Shown piece by piece: positions 8,777-17,745 of a stretch of DNA of 64,000 nucleotides; within the stretch, counting starts at the first letter, position 1, and every line of letters starts with the position of its first letter. The stretch is taken from assembly GCF_003265995.1 (NCBI RefSeq), contig NZ_MVJN01000004.1, forward strand, positions 1 through 64,000, in the 5' to 3' direction. Made by a program: the position numbers and the translations under genes. The notes beneath the pieces were generated by a model. That model worked only from the letters and a program-made list of their open reading frames with translations. It did no database searches and was not told the origin of the DNA. This DNA comes from Legionella quinlivanii (GTDB lineage Bacteria > Pseudomonadota > Gammaproteobacteria > Legionellales > Legionellaceae).

Positions 8777-11191
8777 ATGGCCTATCCAAAAATTTCTGCC
8801 TTACTGAATAACTGTCCAATGCATTTTCTAACCCCTGAAATTGTTCAGGAGTGCTTGAAACGGGGCAGCGACGGCAGTTACAGCCGCCCTCAGGATGATG
8901 TCAACTATGAGCGTCTGAAACAGACGTTTGCAGCTACCTATCTTGAAGGAAAAGAAATATCCTGGCCAGAGCTCGCGGAACTTTTACGGCAATATAATCC
9001 TTTCGACCAGCAAATCATCTTAGGACCCGTATTACGTCAATTTATGGCTGATTCAATGAAAGTTGATCACGAATTACCTGCCTTTTTTGAAGATAAAGCC
9101 GGATTGGAAGCTTATATACGGAAGATGTCTGAACCTGTTCCCGAATTACAAAATCGTTTTCATTCCGCTGGCCCCCATGAAATTTCAACCTTTGTCGCAG
9201 CCCCTTTGGGAATTATGTTTACTTATCACAGAGCCAAGGAATCCCCCAAAACCCTTCCGCATATCGCATTGCAGGATCCGGTTGGATTAATTGACGTTTA
9301 TCATGAAGGGGATATTGGAGGAGCAGGCAATGGCGGGCACTGGGAAAGAACCGATAATAAGCTTGACCGTGTGGACTATGAAAAAGAAGCTGATTCAAGA
9401 CTAGGATCTGTGGTTCGGCTTTTGAAAGATAACCCCAGTGTGACCCGAATGGGTTTGGATTTACTCAAACAACACGTCCGGAGGATGTACGAGTCAGTGT
9501 CAACAGGGCTTGACAGGAAAAATGAAATTGAATTCCTCGATGTACTCGCTCTGCAACTATCAAAATATGCAACGCTAATCAATGCGGTTCCTAAAGAAAT
9601 AGCTATTCAGATTATCAATCCGGAACCTGACTCATTATTATTAGAGTTAATCACTCAGGTGCCTGATTTTATTGGTGAATACTCCCCGGAAATAATCGCT
9701 TCAGTAAAAAACTGCCTAAGACTTCGGGAACAGGGTAAGCCCTATATTTTACAGGGCATCTCCCAATTGAATGAAATTGTCAATTCACTCATGGAGCCTG
9801 TTCAGATAAACGTACCTGGGACTCAATCAGTCCAAAAAGCAGAAGAGGAGGAGTTAATCAGAGTAATGCCGTCCTCCCCTCCCTTGCCACGGGCTTCTTT
9901 TTTTAATAGCAATCCTTCATCTCAACCAGCTCGCTCACAAGACCTCAGTGTGCCAGCCCCTCTCCCTGAGTTGACCGTGATTGATTTATCTTCGATTCCG
10001 GCAGAAGAAAAAATTTCCTCTAATAGTGGAGAGCAGGATGAACTTTTAACGGCTCCTGTTTTTGATTTGGAACTTATCAGCCCGGCTCCTGAATCTGAAA
10101 AAGAAACTACAACCCCCGGTATGCCAGGTCCCTTGAGCGATAAATTGGTTCTCGATGAATTTGAAGATTTAATCACAGCGATTAACGCTGCCCTAAGCTT
10201 GCCTATTACAGCACAAGCCATATGTCAGGTTATTAATCTGGCTAATGAGCTTCAAGATAAAATTGTTGAGACAATTCAAAAGAGAAAACCCTCCGTGGCT
10301 GTAAATCGGGAGAGCGTTGAGGAAGTGCTTACCCAACTCAAATCAATTTATCCAGCCAAACTCCATTTTCAAAATCGGGAGCAGGCGCAAATGTGGCGAG
10401 CCTGTGTGCTTGAATTGACAAAGGAATATGCCCCTAAATTATTTCGTTCTGCCACCCAGGCAAGCACTTTTGGTAATAACCTTGTAAGCCTGCTTGATCT
10501 GACCACTGATGTCTATGTGGAAGTCGAATCGCTCACCATGAAATACAGGAATGTGACCGAGGACCTCGAAGATCTTGATTATTTTAGTAGTGAATACCAG
10601 GCACATCTGGACCTCATTGTACGGGAACTACCTAAATATCAGAAGGAACTTGATGACTTATCCAAATGTCCTAAAAATTATAAACCGATCGTTACATCAG
10701 CAGTAAAATCGGTTATGAACTATATCGAATTGCCCCCTCTTGCCCGCTTAAGGAAACTGCATGAAAATCTAATGGAGGCAATTAATAGCCTGGAACAATT
10801 TAAAAATTCAATTGACCCAGAGAGTTCCGATCCGCTAAAGCAACAGCAACTAAAAGACATCAATCATGCCCTTCTTAAATTTAATGCCTCACAAACTGAA
10901 TTGGATGATAGCATTAAGTTCATTCTGGAAACGGGCAACACGCATAATGCCGGCTTGTTGCTGGTTAAATATAGCGATGATTTAAAGAAAACGGTACAAG
11001 ATACAGTCTTGGACAAACCCTCTTTATCCTCACTGCACAGTACTTTTGAAAAATTTACCCGATTAATACTTAAAATCCTGAGCTTTGGAATCTATGAATA
11101 TAAATCCAAACCAAGACAGGCGATTGAGGTACTGGATAGCGATCAGCTGGTGGATATCAGCAGCGGGATAAATGGCCCCTCAGCATCCTGA
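8777..11191 (+). CDS. Candidate Dot/Icm effector with N-terminal OTU-type (Lot-like) deubiquitinase domain
   Basis: 804 residues from the ATG at 8777 (aaaag upstream); the longer reading from 8717 adds 20 unlikely residues. The N terminus ALLNNCPMHFLTPEIV places a cysteine at residue 13, followed by a helical stretch and IILGPVLRQFM, and then the pattern LGIMFTYHR, DPVGLIDVYHEGD and GGHWER with His188. Cys near the N terminus with a long insertion before a GHW histidine is the layout of Legionella Lot OTU deubiquitinases; from memory LotA also uses Cys13. Residues about 380-460 are Pro/Ser-rich and disordered; about 480-790 are helical and coiled-coil-like. The C terminus is small and polar (ISSGINGPSAS), compatible with a Dot/Icm signal. 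Catalysis is inferred. It ends 10 bases from the convergent pilX-like gene. Confidence 0.6.
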   Translation: MAYPKISALLNNCPMHFLTPEIVQECLKRGSDGSYSRPQDDVNYERLKQTFAATYLEGKEISWPELAELLRQYNPFDQQIILGPVLRQFMADSMKVDHELPAFFEDKAGLEAYIRKMSEPVPELQNRFHSAGPHEISTFVAAPLGIMFTYHRAKESPKTLPHIALQDPVGLIDVYHEGDIGGAGNGGHWERTDNKLDRVDYEKEADSRLGSVVRLLKDNPSVTRMGLDLLKQHVRRMYESVSTGLDRKNEIEFLDVLALQLSKYATLINAVPKEIAIQIINPEPDSLLLELITQVPDFIGEYSPEIIASVKNCLRLREQGKPYILQGISQLNEIVNSLMEPVQINVPGTQSVQKAEEEELIRVMPSSPPLPRASFFNSNPSSQPARSQDLSVPAPLPELTVIDLSSIPAEEKISSNSGEQDELLTAPVFDLELISPAPESEKETTTPGMPGPLSDKLVLDEFEDLITAINAALSLPITAQAICQVINLANELQDKIVETIQKRKPSVAVNRESVEEVLTQLKSIYPAKLHFQNREQAQMWRACVLELTKEYAPKLFRSATQASTFGNNLVSLLDLTTDVYVEVESLTMKYRNVTEDLEDLDYFSSEYQAHLDLIVRELPKYQKELDDLSKCPKNYKPIVTSAVKSVMNYIELPPLARLRKLHENLMEAINSLEQFKNSIDPESSDPLKQQQLKDINHALLKFNASQTELDDSIKFILETGNTHNAGLLLVKYSDDLKKTVQDTVLDKPSLSSLHSTFEKFTRLILKILSFGIYEYKSKPRQAIEVLDSDQLVDISSGINGPSAS

Positions 11192-11201
11192 TAGTCATCG
11201 T

Positions 11202-11693
11202 TTACAGTATTCTTAAACTTTGGACTCCTTCCTCTATCACCCTGGATTGATTTTCCAGGCATTGTTGAGGGCGCACTGCTTCAGCGTAGCGAATCTGTAT
11301 GATTAAGGGCCGTAATGCATTATCGCTTAGTGTAATTCGCCACTGATGACTCAGGTATTTATTCTTGATCCGAAGACAGGGAAACTCCCCTAAATCTTCA
11401 AGCAAATAACAGTATTTTTTTTCCTCATGCATGATACAGCATGCCGATCTGGATTGCAGCTGATGAAGAATTTCATTAGCTCCATGATCAAATACTGTAC
11501 ACGTCCTATTTTTCTGTTTTAGCAATCGGATGGCCTCCTCTTCCAGGAGCTGGATTTCGCTTTGAATATGAATCATCTGTCCTAAATTTTTGTAAAATAA
11601 AAATAAGGATTCGCTTTGAGCCATAACCAGTAAAGCAATAAAACTTAAGATTAATGAAAAAACGATTAGAATCATTCCCTGCGAGCTTTTCAT
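11202..11693 (-). CDS. pilX: PilX-like minor pilin
   Basis: 163 residues. The N terminus SSQGMILIVFSLILSFIALLVM is a prepilin-like leader with a hydrophobic helix and lacks Glu at +5, as in PilX proteins. Four cysteines lie in the C-terminal half. It overlaps pilW by four bases and is third in a pilV-pilW-pilX operon, where products prime and stabilise type IV pilus assembly in the inner membrane. Sequence identity to known PilX is low, so the call rests mainly on leader plus context. No pilY1 follows, unlike the usual arrangement. Confidence 0.62.
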   Translation of the reverse strand: MKSSQGMILIVFSLILSFIALLVMAQSESLFLFYKNLGQMIHIQSEIQLLEEEAIRLLKQKNRTCTVFDHGANEILHQLQSRSACCIMHEEKKYCYLLEDLGEFPCLRIKNKYLSHQWRITLSDNALRPLIIQIRYAEAVRPQQCLENQSRVIEEGVQSLRIL

Positions 11694-12406
11694 ACGGCAC
11701 GGACTCGCGTCAATAATTCAACTGTTTTGCTTTTTTTTAAAAATAGCATTGTTTTCAGAAAGCAATAGGCTCCTTTTCTAATCAGTTCAGTCTTGATTCC
11801 ATCAATGATGCCGCTCAGTTCTTCTTTTTTATTAAAAGTGTAAAAGAGTGCAAAAGAATTCTGGGTATGTTTTTCTACAGAAAATTGCTCCTGAATCCAG
11901 AGCCCTGCATAGACAGGATCAAGATATTGATAAATGAGTGCGCGATCCAGTTCCAGCCACTGGCCAACATGATTAAACCTGGTCATTTTTACCAGGCGAG
12001 TTTCCGCATGAAAGCAATCAGCAATGACAATTGTCTGTCCCGCTTTTATCGTTTCATTTTTTTCAAGCAGAATGATTTTGCCATTCTCATCCAACAGGCG
12101 TGAAAAGGATTCATTCATCCTCGATAAACGCAATTCCATTTTACGGTTATCAATGTGTATCGTTTCCAAACCAGGATTAATTAAACTTGCGATATTTGCG
12201 CAGGGACTAAAACCTGCACGCCGCGAACTATCCCTCAGCAACTGAACGAGCATCAGCAGATCATTTTCTTTCTCAAGCAGATTTTGACTGTGATAGTATT
12301 GTTGCCGGGTGTTTATGTATTGCTGGTTGAGAACCATCAATAACAGACTTGATAAAAATAAGCTGATGAGCAACTCAACGAGACTTATCCCCTGCTGAAA
12401 GCGCAT
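11690..12406 (-). CDS. pilW: PilW-family minor pilin
   Basis: 238 residues. The N terminus RFQQGISLVELLISLFLSS is a type IV prepilin leader: cleavage after Gly, Glu at +5 and a long hydrophobic helix. The segment LLRDSSRRAGFSPC (about residues 56-69) corresponds to the conserved L-x-x-D-x-R-x-AG-x-x-G-C element of PilW/PilJ. The gene starts 22 bases inside the end of pilV and overlaps pilX by four bases, which indicates translational coupling. The product is expected in the pilus tip or priming complex. Confidence 0.75.
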   Translation of the reverse strand: MRFQQGISLVELLISLFLSSLLLMVLNQQYINTRQQYYHSQNLLEKENDLLMLVQLLRDSSRRAGFSPCANIASLINPGLETIHIDNRKMELRLSRMNESFSRLLDENGKIILLEKNETIKAGQTIVIADCFHAETRLVKMTRFNHVGQWLELDRALIYQYLDPVYAGLWIQEQFSVEKHTQNSFALFYTFNKKEELSGIIDGIKTELIRKGAYCFLKTMLFLKKSKTVELLTRVRAV

Positions 12407-12585
12407 AAAAGGCCACCTTCTTCCTGCTGGTTGACACGGATAATGAATTGAGAAAATTGGTCAAGCGACTCATTGAGCCGATGTGAACTCTGCCAAAGTA
12501 CTGAGATAAGACCCAGCGCTCCTGCTCCAACCAAAAAAAGGGCAATAAGCACTTCTATCAAAGAAAATCCCTTGTATATTTCCAT
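12385..12585 (-). CDS. pilV: PilV-like minor pilin, unusually short
   Basis: Only 66 residues. The leader KGFSLIEVLIALFLVGAGAL is a textbook class III prepilin signal (Gly cleavage site, Phe+1, Glu+5). PilV-type pilins usually run 120-180 residues with a C-terminal globular domain; here the frame closes soon after the helix, ending QQEEGGLLCAFSRG and running into the pilW start. It may be a naturally minimal pilin or a gene shortened by a frameshift. It is the first gene of the minus-strand set. Confidence 0.65.
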   Translation of the reverse strand: MEIYKGFSLIEVLIALFLVGAGALGLISVLWQSSHRLNESLDQFSQFIIRVNQQEEGGLLCAFSRG

Positions 12586-12855
12586 TTACATTCCCGGGGT
12601 CAAACTTGCAGGGAGAGATTATCTCTTTCAGCCCTCTTGTTCAATATTTTTTATAAGAAGACTTAATATTTCTCAGATCCTCTTGGCTCTGTATTAAACT
12701 TATTAAATAAGTAGGACATATAATTCCAATATGTTTTTATTTTATCAGGAGAGTATATTTTGCTGACAGTACTATCTGGGCAGGCTGCGTATACGAGTTG
12801 CAATTCAGGCTTACTTGGGTAAATATATTTTCTTGGCATGAAAAAGGAGAGTCTT

Positions 12856-13983
12856 TTGGCCTGTGATTTTTTCTCACTTCCTCATCCAGGAATCAAAACG
12901 CTTAATCCCTATGTGCCGGGTAAGTCTATTGAGGAGCTTGCTCGCGAACTAGGGATTGATAATATCATCAAACTAGCCAGTAATGAAAACCCATTGGGTT
13001 GCAGCCCGCATGTCATGGATGTACTTGAAAAGCTAAGCAGTACGACTATCGCGACTTACCCTAGTCCAGGTATCCATCCATTAAGAAAACAACTGGCGAA
13101 TCATCTCGGCGTTGAAGAAGCCATGCTGACCTTGTCCAATGGTTCCGATTTGCTTTTTAATACCGTGATGACTGCATTTGCCCTGCACAGCGGAAAAGAG
13201 ATTTTAACGCATCAGCACGCATTTATTTCTTATCAGATTCAGGCTCAAACTCTGGGGATTCCGACCTCTATATCTCCGGCGCTCAATGAATGGGAAGTCA
13301 ATATTGATGAATTAATCAAACGCACATCGCTCAATACTGCCTTGATCTTTATTGCGAATCCGAATAATCCTACCGGTTTACTGCTTGATTTGCAGGAAAT
13401 CGGACGCTTAATGGCTTCAATTCCAAGCTCTACCATAGTGGTTCTTGATGAGGCCTATTATGAGTTTGCCTATCCAGCCAGGCAGCCCGGTGCACTTCAA
13501 TTTTTAAATCAATATCCCAATTTAATTATTACCCGTACGTTTTCGAAAGCCTATGGGCTGGCAGGGCTTCGTCTTGGTTATGCGATAGCCCATCCTGATA
13601 TTATTCAGTTGCTATTGCGAGTTCAACTACCCTTTGCAGTTAATCAGGTCGCAATGCAGGCAGGCATTGAGGCGCTTGCTGATCAGAACTTCGTTGCAGA
13701 AACCTTAAGTGTGAATGCGCAGGGCATGGAGCAACTGGCCGCGGGATTTAGTGATTTGGGTTTGTCCTGTCTTCCCTCTGCCTGTAATTTTTTAACCATT
13801 GATTGTAAGCAAAATGCATTACCAGTTTACCAATCCCTGCTTCAGCATGGTATCATCGTAAGGCCGCTTGTTCCTTATGCATTACCCAATCATCTAAGAA
13901 TAAGTATTGGCACAAAAGAACAGAATGCACGCCTGCTTGCTACATTACCGACATGTTTATCAGCCAATAAGGAGACTTTATGA
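12856..13983 (+). CDS. hisC: Histidinol-phosphate aminotransferase
   Basis: Fold-type I PLP aminotransferase converting histidinol phosphate and 2-oxoglutarate to imidazole-acetol phosphate and glutamate. Visible motifs: LASNENPLG near the N terminus, ANPNNPTG (about residue 170), VVLDEAYYEF and the PLP-lysine TFSKAYGLAGLRLGY (about 232); RISIGT carries the C-terminal arginine. The start is debatable: ATG at 12838 has no ribosome binding site, but aaggaga precedes a TTG at 12856 with ideal spacing, which I prefer (375 residues). It overlaps phhB by four bases. HisC paralogues can also transaminate aromatic substrates, and the coupling with phhB makes an aromatic amino-acid role possible. Confidence 0.9.
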   Translation: MACDFFSLPHPGIKTLNPYVPGKSIEELARELGIDNIIKLASNENPLGCSPHVMDVLEKLSSTTIATYPSPGIHPLRKQLANHLGVEEAMLTLSNGSDLLFNTVMTAFALHSGKEILTHQHAFISYQIQAQTLGIPTSISPALNEWEVNIDELIKRTSLNTALIFIANPNNPTGLLLDLQEIGRLMASIPSSTIVVLDEAYYEFAYPARQPGALQFLNQYPNLIITRTFSKAYGLAGLRLGYAIAHPDIIQLLLRVQLPFAVNQVAMQAGIEALADQNFVAETLSVNAQGMEQLAAGFSDLGLSCLPSACNFLTIDCKQNALPVYQSLLQHGIIVRPLVPYALPNHLRISIGTKEQNARLLATLPTCLSANKETL

Positions 13984-14321
13984 CTAATGATTTGCGTCAA
14001 AAACACTGTGAGTCCTGTGAAGGAATTGGGCAAACCCTCAATGCGGAACAAATCCTGAATTTACTTTCCCAATTGCATGAACGATGGCAGGTTGTTAATG
14101 AGCATCAGGCGATTAAACGTTCTTTCTCTTTCGATAATTTCTATGAAACAATGGCCTTTGTTAATGCCGTTGCCTGGATAGCGAATGTAGAAAACCACCA
14201 TCCGGATCTTGAGGTTGGTTATAATTATTGCCATATAACCTTTATGACCCATGCTTTAAATGGCTTAACTGCCAATGATTTTATCTGTGCCGCCAAAATA
14301 GATGGTCTTCTGGCCGAATAA
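13980..14321 (+). CDS. phhB: Pterin-4a-carbinolamine dehydratase
   Basis: 113 residues, the usual size. It regenerates the tetrahydropterin cofactor of phenylalanine hydroxylase by dehydrating 4a-hydroxytetrahydropterin. The active-site segment NVENHHPDLEVGYNYCHI (about residues 77-94) has the His-His-Pro and the third His of the family, and the C-terminal LTANDFICAAKID matches the canonical D-x-x-A-A-x-I-D ending. Its ATG overlaps the hisC stop codon, so the two are co-translated. No phenylalanine hydroxylase gene is in the window. Confidence 0.92.
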   Translation: MTNDLRQKHCESCEGIGQTLNAEQILNLLSQLHERWQVVNEHQAIKRSFSFDNFYETMAFVNAVAWIANVENHHPDLEVGYNYCHITFMTHALNGLTANDFICAAKIDGLLAE

Positions 14322-14405
14322 CTTGCTTTAACACGCAGCTCCTCTACGCTGGTTCAATGACAACGTTGAGTGAGCATTGCGCAATCTCACGCAATGCTTC
14401 TACTC

Positions 14406-14537
14406 TTAAGCCTCTATTCCAGCGCTTGAAAAACAAGGAATATCTTCTTCATCCGGTGGAAAAGGCTCGTCTTTCAAGTGCGAATTAAGCAATAAAACCA
14501 GTGGTAAGAGTAAAATCAACATCCCTATTCTTTTCAT
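14406..14537 (-). CDS. Small 43-aa hydrophobic-leader peptide, unknown function
   Basis: A short frame in the gap between phhB and the repeat protein. It starts MKRIGMLILLLPLVLLLNSH, a positively charged hydrophobic segment like a signal peptide or membrane anchor, followed by an acidic tail with DEPFPPDEEDIPC. The upstream sequence has a moderate gggaa site 6 bases before ATG. Length and composition fit a small exported or lipoprotein-like peptide, but no lipobox is clear and chance occurrence is possible. Confidence 0.4.
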   Translation of the reverse strand: MKRIGMLILLLPLVLLLNSHLKDEPFPPDEEDIPCFSSAGIEA

Positions 14538-14667
14538 AAAATTCCCGTAAATTATTCAGACAGCAACCGAACTGATTGTATCCAATAAATTAGCCATCCG
14601 CTCATGTACAATAGCGTCATTCCCACACTGGCGTTTTCCGTAACTAGAAACGAATCAACTAACTTGT

Positions 14668-14753
14668 CGTCTTTGTGAACGCAGTGAAGCAATCCAGATC
14701 AAACCTTGAACAAACTTAGAAGCTGGATTGCTTCGCTAACGCTCGCAAAGACG
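14668..14753 (+). repeat. 86-bp dispersed palindromic repeat, copy 2 (terminator-like)
   Basis: Same element and orientation as the copy at 1370-1455, with ends cgtctttgtga and tcgcaaagacg. Six T follow the right arm (14755-14760), so on the plus strand it can serve as an intrinsic terminator after phhB. It accounts for much of the gap between 14322 and 14856; apart from this repeat and the small ORF at 14406-14537 I see nothing else there. Confidence 0.85.
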
Positions 14754-14856
14754 GTTTTTTATACACTCATCTTCATTTATGCAACAACCCCGCGCGGAAA
14801 TGATAGCTCTCAAATAAGAGTTTCCTAGCGTCTTGAACTAATCGTTCGCAAGCATG

Positions 14857-16764
14857 CTACTGTGGGCTCATATTAGAGACTGATGCGCTCTCCTCTTGAT
14901 TTAAGATTGGTGCAGCCAGCAATGCTTCTTCCATCAGCTTAAAGAAGCTTAGCGTTCTTCTAGCAGGCATTTGCTCAGTTGAGGATTTCGCTTCGCTTTC
15001 TGGTTTAGAAGATTTTACCTCTTCAGACTTCAGCTGATTTTGTCGCCGATCTTCTCTTCTTTCTGCCGCAATAAGCTTTAACAGCCCTTTATCTCTTGCT
15101 CCCGCACTGGATTCTTTTCCGCATAAGGTCTCGGCAAGTCCATGAGCGGCGCATGGCTTTTTCATAATCAATGCAAAATTATGCTGGTCAAGCTTTTGGG
15201 CAGCTTCTAAATACAGACAGCCCTGCAGAATTGATTTTACGTGACAGGACTCTGTGATGAGTCGTTCTAGATTTTCGGAATTTAATAAACCCTCTTTTTT
15301 CTCTGCTGAGGGTGTATCTTTATTTCCAGTTAATTTTCCTAAAAGCCTCGCAAAATAAGGAAGTTCTTTTTTAAAAGTTCCAAGCTCTGAACAATATTTC
15401 TCTGTTAATAAGTTATTGCGCATGAGCTCTTCAGCAATCCTCAACACAGCCATACTGTGCTCAGGATAAGCGAACATGACATCCAAAAGAGCCTTATGCG
15501 AGCTTTCTTCACAGCGCAGTGCAAAAAGACCTTCCAAAGCCTTAGGGAGCTCGGCACTGTGTTTTCCACTCTTGCAGGCTAATGTCAGATAGGGTTGGAT
15601 ATCCCATTTTTCAGTACTGGAAAACTCAACCATCTTTCGAGTTAAGGCTTCAACATTCACTATTGCCGAACTCTCAATTCCAAACAGGACAGCGGGCTCC
15701 AGCTCAAGCTTCGCTTCGCTTAAAATGACTTGCAGATCCAGATATTTTGCAAACAGAACATCGGGAACTGCATTCTTAGAAGCGAAATTATAAAATTTCC
15801 TGAGTTCTGAACCATATGCTTCTGTTAATGAGTTATTGCACTGGAGCTCTTCTGCAATCTTCAACACAGTTCCGCTATGCTCTGGATAAGCAAACATGAG
15901 ATCCAAAAGAGCTTTTTGTGTGCTTTCCTCGCAGCGCAAAGCAAAAAGACCTGCCAAAGCTTTATTTAGCTCGGCACTGTGTTTTCCACTCTTACAAGCT
16001 AAAGTCAGGTATGGCTGGATATCCCATTTTTCGCTATTAGAAAGCTCAATCATCTTTTTAATTAAGGCTTGAACGTCGACTATTTCCGATCGGTCAATGC
16101 CAAATAGAACAGCTGGATCAAGCTCAAGCTTCGCTTCACTCAAGAGGATTTGTATTTCCATATATTTTGCAAAGAGGACATCGGGAACCGCCTTCTTAAA
16201 GGCTTGATCGTAAAATTTCGATAATTTCTCCGGATCAGGGATCGCCTTGGCAATTTTACCTGGTAATAATACAAAAGCGGTAGGACAGGCTTTATTATTA
16301 AGATCAATGAGTTTATCAGCCAGTTCAGGAGCGTTATTCGGGTGCTTTGCGCACAGTAGTGTAACATCTTCTGTTAATGTTCTTTGATTTTCCAGTTTGG
16401 TAAGGACTGTGAAGTGCCCAAAAACCAGGTTGGCCATTTCCCAAAAAGCAACAAGACTTTTACTATAATCCGCTTTTGGATCGGGTAATTTCTTTCCGGA
16501 CGCTTTCTTTTGATCAACTTCAGCCAGCTTAGCTTCCAATTCAATCAGCTTAGCTTCATGAGGTTTGAGTTTGGTAAGCAGTAATTCAGCCAGCCTGTGT
16601 ATTTGTTCAGAAGTCAAATCCACATTGTCCTTAAGTGAGTCAACAAACTCATTAAGGACAGCCATCTTTTTTTCACTCCTGAACAAATATCTTCCATAAC
16701 CGACGTTTTTATAATAGTTTTTGGTAAATTGTTCCAAATCAGCTTTTTTCATCTGAAGTCCCAT
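14857..16764 (-). CDS. Repeat-containing helical protein, candidate Dot/Icm effector
   Basis: 635 residues, no recognised domain. Residues about 193-323 and 333-463 are two tandem copies (140-residue period) sharing VPDVLFAKY, SEAKLEL-x-PAVLFGI, EKWDIQPYLTLACKSGKHSAEL, GLFALRCEES and FAYPEHS; both look all-helical. An N-terminal coiled-coil-like stretch covers about 60-90, and the last 70 residues are polar and Lys/Glu-rich. The C terminus LNQEESASVSNMSPQ has an acidic pair followed by small and polar residues, a composition seen in Dot/Icm signals. The frame opens with ATG at 16764; an ATG four codons later (16752) has better spacing to aggatggg. No signal peptide. Function unknown. Confidence 0.6.
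   Translation of the reverse strand: MGLQMKKADLEQFTKNYYKNVGYGRYLFRSEKKMAVLNEFVDSLKDNVDLTSEQIHRLAELLLTKLKPHEAKLIELEAKLAEVDQKKASGKKLPDPKADYSKSLVAFWEMANLVFGHFTVLTKLENQRTLTEDVTLLCAKHPNNAPELADKLIDLNNKACPTAFVLLPGKIAKAIPDPEKLSKFYDQAFKKAVPDVLFAKYMEIQILLSEAKLELDPAVLFGIDRSEIVDVQALIKKMIELSNSEKWDIQPYLTLACKSGKHSAELNKALAGLFALRCEESTQKALLDLMFAYPEHSGTVLKIAEELQCNNSLTEAYGSELRKFYNFASKNAVPDVLFAKYLDLQVILSEAKLELEPAVLFGIESSAIVNVEALTRKMVEFSSTEKWDIQPYLTLACKSGKHSAELPKALEGLFALRCEESSHKALLDVMFAYPEHSMAVLRIAEELMRNNLLTEKYCSELGTFKKELPYFARLLGKLTGNKDTPSAEKKEGLLNSENLERLITESCHVKSILQGCLYLEAAQKLDQHNFALIMKKPCAAHGLAETLCGKESSAGARDKGLLKLIAAERREDRRQNQLKSEEVKSSKPESEAKSSTEQMPARRTLSFFKLMEEALLAAPILNQEESASVSNMSPQ
15376..15768 (-). repeat. 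Intragenic repeat unit 2 of the 635-aa protein
   Basis: Encodes residues about 333-463 and is highly similar at DNA level to the unit at 15796-16188 (for example the shared stretch around tggatatcccatttttc). The offset is 420 bp. It indicates a fairly recent in-frame tandem duplication. Confidence 0.75.
15796..16188 (-). repeat. Intragenic repeat unit 1 of the 635-aa protein
   Basis: Encodes residues about 193-323; partner of the unit at 15376-15768, with a 420-bp period. Differences are mostly conservative substitutions, so both copies are probably under selection. Confidence 0.75.
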
Positions 16765-16815
16765 CCTAGGTTATTAAGAATAACATACTCCTTCAGCTGT
16801 TGAGATCACCCATAG

Positions 16816-17733
16816 CTAGGGGCGATCATCGAGTTCTTTGCGCTGAGAGGGCAGAAAGTCTTTTCTATCAAGGCCCATCATAACGGCCAGGGCGCCTGCT
16901 ACATAAATGGAAGAATAAGTACCCACTAAAATACCGATAATCAATGCCAGAGCGAAACCATGAATCGTTTCTCCACCGTAAACAAAAAGAGCAACCACAA
17001 CGAATAAAGTCAACAAAGAGGTCATGATTGTTCTGGATAATGTCTGATTGATAGAGATATTCATAATTTCCAGGGGGCTGGCGCGACGTATTTTAATAAA
17101 GTTCTCGCGAACCCTGTCAAATACGACAATCGTATCATTGAGTGAGTAGCCAATTACAGCCAATAAGCCAGCCAGGGCCTTGAGGTCAAACTCAATGCCA
17201 AACAGAGCGAACACACCGAGAATTAACACCGGGTCGTGAATCAGGGCAACCGCTGAGCTCACTGCCAGACGGTATTCAAATCGCATTGCAATATAAATCA
17301 TGGTCGCTAACAGGGAGACCAAAATCGCCAGTGCACCTTTGGTAGCCAGCTCCTCTCCAACCTGCGGCCCGACAAAATCCACACGCTGTTTGGTGGCTCC
17401 AGGTAATTGCGACATGACCTTATCAACCAGCACGGATTGTTCCATATCGGCTCTTGGAGCAATGCTAATCAATACATCTTTGGATGTGCCATAGCTGACC
17501 ACCTGCGCTTCTTTAAATCCTTCTTTATAAAGATTATCGCGGATTTGATTTAAATCCGCCGCTTGCGCATAAGAGACCTCAATTTGCGTTCCACCGGTGA
17601 AATCAAGCCCCCATTTCAAACCATTAACAATCAGGGCACCTATAGATATTATGAAAATGAGAGCCGAGAAGATCGCTGTCCATTTCCTGGCTCCCATGAA
17701 ATCGACATTTGAATTTGGATTAAAAAATTCCAT
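16816..17733 (-). CDS. secF: Protein translocase subunit SecF
   Basis: 305 residues, inner-membrane RND-type subunit that with SecD uses the proton gradient to assist Sec export. Visible: first membrane segment (about 15-37), the LKWGLDFTGGTQIEV motif, a periplasmic domain, and the C-terminal five-helix block with YSLNDTIVVFDRVREN and the SINQTLSRTIMTSLLT element. It starts 12 bases after the secD stop and is the last gene of queA-tgt-like-yajC-secD-secF. Confidence 0.96.
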   Translation of the reverse strand: MEFFNPNSNVDFMGARKWTAIFSALIFIISIGALIVNGLKWGLDFTGGTQIEVSYAQAADLNQIRDNLYKEGFKEAQVVSYGTSKDVLISIAPRADMEQSVLVDKVMSQLPGATKQRVDFVGPQVGEELATKGALAILVSLLATMIYIAMRFEYRLAVSSAVALIHDPVLILGVFALFGIEFDLKALAGLLAVIGYSLNDTIVVFDRVRENFIKIRRASPLEIMNISINQTLSRTIMTSLLTLFVVVALFVYGGETIHGFALALIIGILVGTYSSIYVAGALAVMMGLDRKDFLPSQRKELDDRP

Positions 17734-17745
17734 CTCTGCCTCGCC

